In this document: positions 1 through 8,226 of the stretch, piece by piece
Layout of the letters: each line of letters starts with the position of its first letter
Numbering within the stretch: position 1 is the stretch's first letter
Source of the DNA: Acanthamoeba sp. SK_2022b
Taxonomy: Eukaryota; Discosea; Longamoebia; Acanthamoebidae
DNA length: 23,061 bases
Reading direction: 5' to 3'
Assembly (NCBI GenBank): GCA_027943245.1
Contig: JANDJZ010000256.1
Span: forward strand, 1 to 23,061
Translations under genes and position numbers: made by a program
The notes under the pieces: model-generated
The model's database searches: none
What the model saw: only the letters and a program-made list of their open reading frames with translations
What the model was told of the DNA's origin: nothing

Positions 1-2302
1 ATCACGCAAGCCAAGAGCGTGACCAAGGCCTCGGCCGAGAAGCTCCGCTCGCCGCGCAAGCTGGCTCGCTCCAGGGACGCGTCGGAGGCCCTCGCAGCGC
101 CCCAGCAGCCCACCGGAGTGCTGCCCGGAATGCAGGCGCCGCCCGAGATCCGCGATCCCATGTACGAGCAGGTCAGGCAGCTGTGGGAGGAGTGGAAGCA
201 CATCTACTACCAGCCCAACCAGAGCGACAAGGTCATCTCGACCTACCTCACTCAGCTCCAGCACAAGTGCGTCCTCCTTTTGCCTCCCTGCCTCCCTCCC
301 TCCCTCCCCCCCTATTCCCATGACCTCGTCGTTGCTCAACGTCGTGTATGGCCTGCGTCGATTCCAGCGTGCTGCAAAGCGAGGACCAGGGCGTGGTCAA
401 GAGCTTCTTCCGGGTGTGCACCATTCTGGCGATCGAGCAGAGCTTCAACCCCACCATCGGCACCACGCCTCAATCGCAGCCCGTCAACACGTCTGTCCTC
501 CCCGGCCAATTGAGCTACAGGTAACGCGGTGGCCTCTCTCTCTCCCTCCTCGCTGGCTGTTCTCCTGCTCATCACACAACGACGTTTCCACCTCAGGTCG
601 GTCGACGCGTTCAGCAAGCTGGTGGTGTTCCTGTACAAATTCTCGCCCGAGGGTCTGGCCAGCGCAAACGGCACCAAGCTGAACCTCCTGAACAAGGTCC
701 TGGACACCGTGGTCCGCGTGCTCGTCAAGAACTACGACACCAAGCGCACCAAGTTCAACCAGAGGCCCTTCTACCGGCTCTTTGCCTCGCTCCTGATCGA
801 CCTCAACGCGCTGACCGCCGAGACCGATCCCGCCCACCTTCAGGTAATGGACTCTTCAGCGCCATCTCCCCTTGCGGTCAGTCCCGGCGTGGGCAGTGTC
901 CTAATGAAGGCCTGCGCGTCGCGGCGATCAGGTGTTGATGGCCTTCAGCAACTGCTTCATGATCCTGTCCCCGATTCGAGTGCCCGGGTTCTGCTTTGCC
1001 TGGCTCGAGCTGGTGTCCCACAGCCAGTTCATGCCCAAGCTCCTGCTCTTCAAGTCGCAAAGCGTACGCCCATGTCCTCCCCTCCTCCTCCTCGCAGCGC
1101 GAGTCAAGTGTTGTATTTTCGTTTCTTTTATTTCTTCATTGGAGCTCACACCGATGTCGGTGCGTGCTGTGCGATGTAACAGGGCTGGCCGGTGTTCCAG
1201 CAGCTGTTGGTGGAGCTGTTCAAGTTCCTGGAGCCCTACCTGGTCAACGTGGAGCTGAACGAGCCCATTCGTCTGCTCTACAAGGGCACCCTCCGCGTGC
1301 TGCTGGTGCTGCTGCACGACTTCCCCGAGTTCCTGTGCGACTACCACTTCAGCTTCTGCGATGTCATCCCGCCCACCTGCATCCAGATGAGGAACCTCAT
1401 CCTCTCTGCCTTCCCGCGCAACATGCGGCTGCCCGGTACGCTGGCGCACGTGCCCTGTGTGTCTGTCGTGCGTGACCGCGACTTCTTGAGCGCTCACGAT
1501 AGCCCTTCTGTCTATATGTATTTCTTTGGTGACGTCAGACCCGTTCACGCCCAACTTGAAGGTGGACCTGCTGCCGGAGATCAGCCAGCCGCCCAGGATC
1601 CTGTCCAAGTACACGGCGGCCCTCACGGCCAACAAGACCTTCAAGCAGGAGGTGGACAACTACCTGAAGACCGGACAGCCCTACACGTTCCTCCTCGAGC
1701 TGCGCTCCAAGCTCTTCCTGCCGCAGGGCCAGGCGCTGGTGGGTGGCACGCGCTACAACGTGCCGTTGATCAACGCGCTGGTCCTCTACGTGGGCGCGCA
1801 GGCCGTGGCCCAGCTCCACCCGACCACGTCGCAGCCCCCGGCGCCCATCAACCAGTCTGCGCCGATGAACATCTTCCAGCACCTGGCGCTCGATCTCGAC
1901 ACCGAGGGCCGCTACCTGTTCCTCAACGCCATCGCCAACCAGCTGCGCTACCCCAACAACCACACCCACTACTTCACGTCGGTGCTGCTCTACCTCTTCG
2001 CCGAGGCCAACCAGGGCCAGGGCCAGGTGCAGGGCCAGGACCAGTCCAGCCAGGAGATCATCCAGGAACAGATCACCCGCGTGCTTCTCGAGCGCCTGAT
2101 CGTCAACCGGCCGCATCCGTGGGGTCTCCTCATCACCTTCATCGAGCTCATCAAGAACCCGCGCTACAACTTCTGGAGCCACTCGTTCACGCGCTGCGCC
2201 CCCGAGATCGAGCGCCTCTTCGAGTCCGTCGCCCGTTCGTGCATGGGACCGGGCCCCGGTGGCGCCCCCAAGACAGACCGTCCCGGCCTTGTAGATAAGT
2301 AA
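1..2302 (+). CDS. CNOT1: CCR4-NOT complex scaffold subunit 1, C-terminal part (5' truncated by window)
   Basis: This is the C-terminal 604 residues of the CCR4-NOT scaffold, the central platform of cytoplasmic mRNA deadenylation. Exons are 1-266, 368-520, 597-843, 932-1063, 1183-1435 and 1539-2302; all introns are GT-AG and phases agree. After a Ser/Pro/Ala-rich linker (about residues 1-45 of the visible part) comes the NOT1 superfamily homology domain, which in known complexes docks the NOT2-NOT3 module. Blocks that make the call certain include [56 protein letters not shown] and [14 protein letters not shown], all nearly as in animals. A small lineage-specific Gln/Gly insertion ([10 protein letters not shown]) sits before the [11 protein letters not shown] helix. 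The reading frame is open at base 1, so the gene continues to the left. It is convergent with the NBR1-like gene. Confidence 0.97.
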
Positions 2303-2392
2303 CTGCTGCGTGTCTCTCTGTCAGTTCGCTGTGCATACGACCTCCTACAACAACCCTCTCTCTTCCTCTTCTCCTTCTCCGTTTTCACAACA

Positions 2393-2398
2393 AATAAA
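2393..2398 (+). terminator. AATAAA polyadenylation signal of CNOT1
   Basis: A canonical AATAAA lies about 90 bp after the CNOT1 stop, at the start of an (AAAT)n run that reaches about 2410. The surrounding stretch 2303-2597 between the convergent CNOT1 and NBR1-like stops holds only the two 3' UTRs; I see no gene in it. Confidence 0.6.
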
Positions 2399-2597
2399 TA
2401 AATAAATAACAATAATAATTAAATCTTTTGTCCTGCGACTTGAAACCAGCAAAGAACAGCTGTGGCCCACGCGTGGGCAGGGCGGGGTTGCATTGTGCCT
2501 TAGGACCAACAGCCACAGAAAGAGAAAACAACAAGGGAGCGGGAGCCATATATAAACGCGAAGTGCACCAAAAATGGGCGATGAGCATGCGCGGCCC

Positions 2598-4381
2598 TCA
2601 CGTGTGGCGGTGGTCGGCGGGGGTCTGCTGCTGGGCCTGGTCTTGCTGGCGGGCGAGGAGCTGGTCGACCACGATGTCGATGTCGCCGTTGTGCTGCGTG
2701 AGCAGGCTCGCGTTGTGGCTGTGGTCGGTGAAGCCGAGGTCGCTGAGCTTCTGCAGCAGCGCCTGGTCAGGAGCGGCGGTGGCCTCGGTCACGGCAGCGT
2801 CGTCGTTGACGCCCTCGATGAAGGACGGCGGAGGCACGGGAGCAGTGTCGTCGTCCGCGAGGGTCGACTCCTTGACGGCGCTCTTGGCGTGGTCCTCGTC
2901 GTCGTTCTCGGCCTCGGAGGTGCAGGCGACATTGATCTTGATCCACACGCGCTGCCCGAACTTCTTGGGGCCGTAGCAGAGACGGAAGTAGGCCTGGTAG
3001 TGGCCCGCGCGGCTGGGCGACACCATCTGGACGCTCACGTCGACCTCCTCGCCGGGCATGACGACCGTGTTGACCGGCACGAACTCGGGCGCGCCCATCT
3101 GATCGCCGTTGATCTTGGAGATGAACATGAGCGTCACCTCCTGCGGCCACGGCATGGTGCCCTCATTGCGGAACCGCCAGGTCTTGACAAACGGCGTGTC
3201 CGGGGCCATCTCGGTTCCATCTGCGCATGTGCCCCAAGTCAGCGTCTTTGACCACTTAAGAGAGAGAGAGAAGGCCTGCGCGTACCGGGAACGGAGACGT
3301 GCTTGACGAAGCGAGCGTAGAGGGCGCGAGCGGTGGTCTTGTACTGCTTCTGCTGGAGCTTGTAGAGCTTCTTGTGGTCCTTGGGATCCTGGGGATCGAA
3401 GACGCGCTCCATGCGCATGAGCTTGTGGCTCGTCTTGACGAGCTCCTTCTTGTGCTTGAGCGCCTTCTTCTGCTCCTTCTTGAGCGTCTTCCACTCCTCC
3501 TTGTTTCCGCAGAGGTACTTCTGCTCCTTGAGCGCGCGCTTCTCCTGCTTCCACTGCTCCTTGAACTCACGCTTAGAGGCAAACAGGGAGCCGGCCGCGA
3601 GGGTGGGGCTACCCACCAGCAGCCCGGGGGCCACCACCGGGACTGGAGCAACGACTCCGCCGGCAGGGATGGGCGCTGAGGGGCCGGGAGCTGCGCCGCC
3701 GCTGGCGCCGTTGGCGACGGAGCTGGGGCTTGGCGAGCTGATCGATGGCTTGGCCAAGTCAGATGACAACGACGGGGCGGTGACCTGCTGCTGAAGGGCC
3801 GACGGGGCGAGGAGAAGGCTGCGCGGCGGGTAGGGCGCGAAGCTCGAGGGGGGAGGGATTGATGCCGCCATCGGCGCAGCAGAGAATGAGGCGTAGGGGG
3901 TTGAATGGGTGAAGAACGATGTGAATGGGCCATGGCCTTGGACCGGCATCGAGCCACGCGCCATAGGGGCCGCCGTGGGTGAATTGCTGAAGATGAAGAG
4001 GCGGAGGAGCTGTTGCGGGTCGGTGTATCGCAGGGCCTGGGCGAGCTCCTCATCGCTGTCGAGGGTGATGTAATCGTCTTCGTCGTCCTTCCACTTCACC
4101 AGGAACGATGCCGTCGTCGGGAAATGGAAGAGCTCGGCAAGACGCTGCTTCAGATGATCCCAGGAGGGTTCGGGCAACGCGAGACGTCTAATCTCCTCGT
4201 TGTAGAAGGCCTTTACGTTGAGCATTTGCTGCTTAGCTGCGGCCTGTTGCTGGTGATGCTGGGGCAGCAACTGCTGCTGGGGCGATTCGGGACGGACGAA
4301 GGCCGCCGAAGGTTGAAATGAGGAGTACATGTGTCTCGGTGATGTGTGCTGCGGTGCGCGCAGGGGATTGGAGTAATCCAT
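2598..4381 (-). CDS. NBR1: NBR1-like selective autophagy receptor (PB1 - FW - UBA)
   Basis: Two exons on the minus strand, 4381-3286 and 3220-2598, encode 572 residues. The 65-nt intron joins codon GAT (Asp366) exactly at the start of the FW domain. Domains: Gln-rich N-terminus; PB1 domain about 54-131 with the acidic OPCA motif at 98-117 and a conserved basic residue in LNVKAFY; a Pro/Ser/Ala-rich disordered linker; a Lys-rich helical segment about 265-360; the FW (Nbr1-like) domain about 366-463 (DGTEMAPDTPFVKTWRFRNE through VWIKINV); and a UBA domain about 516-556 with an LGF motif. In known proteins PB1 mediates polymerisation and UBA binds ubiquitin on cargo. No ZZ zinc finger is present, unlike animal and plant NBR1. 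I see no convincing LIR between FW and UBA. ILRUN shares FW but has its UBA at the N-terminus, so NBR1-like fits better. Confidence 0.92.
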
Positions 4382-4764
4382 TCCCGGATTGGTCGGACGT
4401 CTGTGCGTCTGCTTAGTTGCGGTAATCCTTCCGGGTTCGGATGTGATTCTCGCCCTTGCGTGTTCCCGTAATCCACAACAATAGACCAGAAGCAGCTGAA
4501 AGATGAGAGGTCTTCACCTTCCGCACTCCGCCGAACCCTTTGTCCGCCCGAACTCGCCCCGACTACGGCCTTGCGGCCTGCACTTAAATTGTGATGATCT
4601 CTCTTGTCGACCGTCCCATCTTGCCGACATCCCATCTGCCAAGATCGTTTGGGCTCCCGTTGTTTTCTGTCTTGTGAGGAACGTTACCGCCATAAGCACA
4701 AAAGAAAAGGTCAAAGAAAACAACCCTTTTGTGCCAGTATGTGATCAAAAAAGGAGCAAGACCA

Positions 4765-4900
4765 AAAAAGGAGTCGGGAAGAGCCGGTTAGCGGGGTGGG
4801 GCTCGAACGCACGGCCTCTCGACCAAGTGCGCCGAGGGAGCCACTTCCACTAGCGGGGTCCCTTGGAAGACAAAGCTTTTTTCTGCCACCACCCTCTACC
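4765..4900 (-). repeat. Left arm of the 136-bp inverted repeat
   Basis: The reverse complement of this arm matches 5321-5456 at 135 of 136 positions by direct reading; the one difference is A at the GGGA[A/G]GAGCC site. Read on the minus strand it carries a tRNA-like segment (4789-4852) with a B-box-like GCGTTCGAGCC at 4800-4810. It runs out into T6 stretches (A6 on the plus strand at 4764-4769 and 4747-4752) that would suit Pol III termination. Confidence 0.9.
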
Positions 4901-5320
4901 GGCCTGTTTTCTTGGGTGTTTCTGGCATCATTTCTTGAGTGTCATCACCATGTCTTCCGGCCCTTCCCGCCCTGCCCCTCGCGCAACGATGCCAATGGCA
5001 GCGCCGTTGTGTACTCCAAAGACATGCCTTGCAGGGTGTCCCTTGGACTTACCCTGTAGGCGCACTCCAACTTCAACGCCCACCGCTCCCACAACTACGC
5101 ATGCATTGGGGCAGTGTGAAACAGCTTCTGTGCATGATGGTGGCGTTATGAGAGCCTGCAAAAAACAACAAAGCTCAAGTCTGTACATACAGCTCCTGGG
5201 ATCCAGGCACAACAACACCAAGGCAAACTGCGCCAGAACTTGGACATGCAGCATGGGACCCGTTTTATTCAAGGGACCTCGCCAGCGAAACTCCCAAGAA
5301 ACGGGCCGTCTGGGACATCT

Positions 5321-5456
5321 GGTAGAGGGTGGTGGCAGAAAAAAGCTTTGTCTTCCAAGGGACCCCGCTAGTGGAAGTGGCTCCCTCGGCGCACTTGGTC
5401 GAGAGGCCGTGCGTTCGAGCCCCACCCCGCTAACCGGCTCCTCCCGACTCCTTTTT
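5321..5456 (+). repeat. Right arm of the 136-bp inverted repeat
   Basis: Near-perfect inverted copy of 4765-4900 with no length change. The tRNA-like unit is read rightward, and T5 (5452-5456) and T6 (5470-5475) follow it. The two arms would therefore be transcribed divergently, away from the spacer. Such high identity between arms, against the poorer match of their flanks, suggests recent duplication or gene conversion. Confidence 0.9.
5369..5432 (+). other. tRNA-derived segment with Pol III A/B-box-like elements (not a functional tRNA)
   Basis: The 5' TAGTGGA can pair with the 3' CCCGCTA at 6 of 7 positions if one wobble is allowed, as in an acceptor stem. GCGTTCGAGCC at 5411-5421 resembles the B box/T-loop, and TGGCTCCCTCGG at 5378-5389 is an imperfect A box. 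The unit is only 64 nt long and has no proper anticodon arm (a GGTC/GGCC stem with a GAGA loop instead). I therefore call it tRNA-derived, not a tRNA. The same segment lies on the minus strand at 4789-4852. No CCA or intron is seen. Confidence 0.5.
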
Positions 5457-5581
5457 AGGATCTGCTACCTTTTTTGCACAGACAGCACAGAGAAGTTTTC
5501 TTAACATTTTCTTTAGTGCAAAGAAAAGCAAGAAGTGTCTGGGGAAAGTAGAGAAATCGCCCAAGAAAGCCCATCTGCACG

Positions 5582-8171
5582 ATGGCTCTTCTTGATGTCG
5601 CAGCACTTCAGGGTATCCCTGCCAGCTCGTACTCGAGCAAAAATTGAGAAGGCACTTGAGACTTGTCCAATCTAATGATTTTGTGGGCCGACAGAGTGCC
5701 TGGCAGGATTCACTTCGGCGGTGTTGCCCGTGAGCGCTACCCTTGCGACTCTGGCACGGACGGCCCATGCGAGCGGCGGCGTGCATGATGCCGGCACGCT
5801 CAGAGCTGCTCTTGCACAGGAGTCGCAACGTCTGGAGCAGCAGCGAGCACGTTGTGCGTGGCTCCAGCGCCAGTGCACTCTCCTCCACAAAGTAGCCTCT
5901 CCTCCTCTGAACGTCAGCGGCATTTTTCTTTGAACGCGTTCGATGCTTGATCTTCATCGTCACTGCTCACAGCTTGCATCGCCCTCGCGGCAGGTGGCAG
6001 CATGGCGGGAACGTCTCTCGAACAGCCTGACAAACGATGCACTCTTGGTGAAAGATGCCCTCCTTGACGTGTCGCCGCTCATCTTGCCCCAGCAGGAAGC
6101 CATCTCCGCTCCTCCACAGCCATCTCCAGGTATTCGTTGCTCGATCGAGCGGCCCTCACGTTGGCGCCACCCTGATGAACGTCTCTACCGCCCACAGAGC
6201 CTCCCCACGCTGTGCTCGAGGCAGGGATGTCGCTGCTTCGCGACCTGTCCGCCAGGTGTGAAACGTGCTGGTCGCGTCATGTGGACGTGAGGGCAGGTAG
6301 TCCCGCCTCCTCTCTTCTTTGGTAGGAGGCCCACCGCTCACGACCGCCTCTCTTTTCTCTCTCTCTCTCTACTTGCGCAGGCAACATGGAGCCCATGTTC
6401 CAGTACGCGGCGAGAGCCAATTCGCGGGACCACCCGGACGCAGACCTGGAACTGACTACAAACGAGGACGAAGTGGACGAGGGCCTCTTCCACTTCCCCC
6501 ACTTTCTTCTCTCTCTCGCCCGCACCATTGACAAACTCACTGCCGCCCTAAAGGTACGTGCGTCAGTTGAAGAAGCAGAAGAAGGACCTCAACTCTCGTG
6601 CTCACCCCCCCCCCCCGTGTGCGGTCTACATGGCCTTCATTGCAGCCCGACGGAGCTCCCGATACCCTTCTGGACCAACTCTTTGGGGCCTATTCAGTAC
6701 AAGTGCAGGGCATTGTCAAAAAGCAGTTCACGGAGAAGGCCAACAAGGCCAAGGACGAGCTCTCTTCTACAACGTCCGCGGTACTGAGCCCTTATTTCTG
6801 TACAACACACACGTCTTTCCATCTAAACTTGGCTCCCCCACACGGCCTACGCGTAGGCTGCCTCGTTGCGTGGCTTCACCGCCCTACTCGACTCTCTGGC
6901 CGAAGACGTCAATCGGCTGTGGATTCTTACGGGGGCAGTGTTCAGCGTGCATGAGTCTAGCGGTAGTCGTGACCCGTCTGTGCGCACTTTGGCAGCGGCA
7001 TGCGTCGGCTAACTCGACTCTGCACCACACTGCTTTTGCTCGGCAGGTAATGACACTCGGGGACGCTCGAGCCTGCTCACGGCCACCTATGACGTGTCGC
7101 GGAATGCCAGCGGCAACCTCGCGCAGGCCATCGGCGATGCGCTGAGCAGTGCGGTTCTGCCGCTCCTCCGAATCGTGGCCGCCAAGTCGACTCGCACTCC
7201 TCAAGAAGCGTTCCAGCTCCCACGTACCAATGCCCACACATGTCCCCGCATTCCCAATCTCCTCATCTCAACGCACTGGGCCCGTCGTGTTGTGTGTCGT
7301 CTGCAGTTGACCTTCTCAAGCGGTTCATCGCCTTCTACGGGGACCCCTACGGGCCGCTGTACTTTACTTTCGTGCAGCTCCAGGGCGAAAAGGGTATGGC
7401 CCGGGTGAAGGAGCATCACCGCCTCCCCCTTCTCAGCCCTGTTCTACTGTGTGGGCGGTGTCAGATCCGGAGCAGCTGGCCAAGGGCGTGTTGGCCGGTC
7501 TGGAAGAGCAACAGCCGGTGCGAGACGCGGTGAGCTCATTGCTGAAGGCCATCAAGCTCGCTCTCGACGACTCATCTGTCATGGGCGAACTCGCCACCCA
7601 GCAAGTGTGGAGCGAAGGCAAAGGTAATCCTGGCGTGACATTGCGCTCCACTCCCGCCCCGAAAGGGCAACTCAACAGGGTCGGGTGGCGGGGAGCCAGA
7701 GGCGTCGCAGATGGTGAAGGGCATGACCGACCTGTTTGACCTGTGCTCGCTGGTGGCGGCGCTCTCGCGTCACACGTCACACCGAACGAACAGCGAGGCC
7801 ACTCTCTGCCAGTTCCTCACGACCATCCTGCGCGCCGGTACTCCTCCATCATGGCCTCGCAGCCGTGAACCTCTCTGCCCCATATTCTCACTACGCTCTC
7901 TCCGCACACACGCGCAGGTCACGAGACCAAGGGCGCAGCGACGAAGGTGGCGGTGGGCAAGTTCGGCCAGTACTTGCAGCGCAGGGACGAGATGGCGCCG
8001 TTTCTTCTGGGATCGTCGCCCAACGTCCTCCCGCCGCTGGCCAAGCCCTTCTACGCCATCCACATGCCCTCGGTCATACCAGCGCTCCTCGCCTTGTCCG
8101 CTTCCGATTCTCCCGCTTCCTCGTCTCGAGCTTCCGCCAAAGCCAAGAGCGAGCGTTCGTTGCTTGTGTAG
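5582..8171 (+). CDS. Uncharacterised mostly helical protein, 12 exons
   Basis: I do not recognise this protein. The model has exons 5582-5612, 5695-5891, 5994-6129, 6198-6296, 6381-6553, 6646-6780, 6857-6962, 7047-7223, 7307-7393, 7465-7623, 7679-7837 and 7918-8171, giving 570 residues; every intron is GT-AG and all phases agree. Exon 2 could instead start at 5707, losing four residues. The start is the first ATG (MALLDVAALQ); this 31-nt exon is the least certain. A probable coiled coil lies near residues 45-80 (Gln/Arg/Leu-rich, ESQRLEQQRARCAWLQRQ), followed by long amphipathic helices with few conserved-looking motifs, an acidic patch (TTNEDEVDEG) and a Ser/Ala/Lys-rich tail. There is no signal peptide or membrane segment. 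The overall look (N-terminal coiled coil plus helical bundles) resembles tethering or scaffold subunits, but that is only an impression. Its stop lies 55 bp from the convergent VIPAS39 stop. Confidence 0.75.
6605..6616 (+). repeat. C12 homopolymer in an intron
   Basis: Twelve consecutive C residues lie inside the fifth intron (6554-6645) of the uncharacterised 570-aa gene. It is a likely place for length error in the assembly but does not touch coding sequence. Confidence 0.9.
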
Positions 8172-8226
8172 GACTGCGGGACGTTTCAAGCGGGACAAGT
8201 ACACGCATGCGTTTTCTTTGGAGGCT

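Larger units (their letters stand above)
4694..5525. mobile_element. Inverted-repeat element with tRNA-derived arms (putative non-autonomous transposon or fold-back)
   Basis: This fills most of the gap between the NBR1-like gene and the next gene. The core is a pair of 136-bp inverted arms (4765-4900 and 5321-5456) separated by 420 bp. By eye, similarity continues more weakly outward: A-rich blocks near 4694-4763 mirror the T-rich stretch 5457-5525. It also continues inward, where a copy of TTTCTTGGG/TTTTCTTGGG is offset by a short insertion. I see no clear target-site duplication and no transposase. The spacer 4901-5320 has no gene I recognise. Its boundaries and its class (MITE-like, fold-back, or two SINE-like copies in opposite orientation) are inference. 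The element ends only about 60 bp before the ATG of the next gene, so it lies in that gene's promoter. Confidence 0.65.

Noticed and set aside
2549..3251. TATATAAA followed by a 225-aa plus-strand open frame from 2574
   Set aside because: The frame is antisense to the FW-UBA exon of the NBR1-like gene and is a by-product of high GC. The ATG lies only about 18 bp after the TATA-like box, too close for a normal start site.
4796..5425. Matching open frames in both arms of the inverted repeat (both starting MGLERTASRPSAPREPLPLA)
   Set aside because: They are the same repeat sequence read inward from each side, end in unrelated spacer and have no conserved-protein character.
4789..5432. Two functional tRNA genes
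   Set aside because: The units are only 64 nt long and lack an anticodon arm. Only acceptor-like pairing and the T-loop/B-box region look tRNA-like.
6130..6380. A 251-nt intron in the 570-aa gene
   Set aside because: It splits into introns of 68 and 84 nt around a 99-nt exon (6198-6296) that is in phase at both ends and protein-like, so I included the exon.
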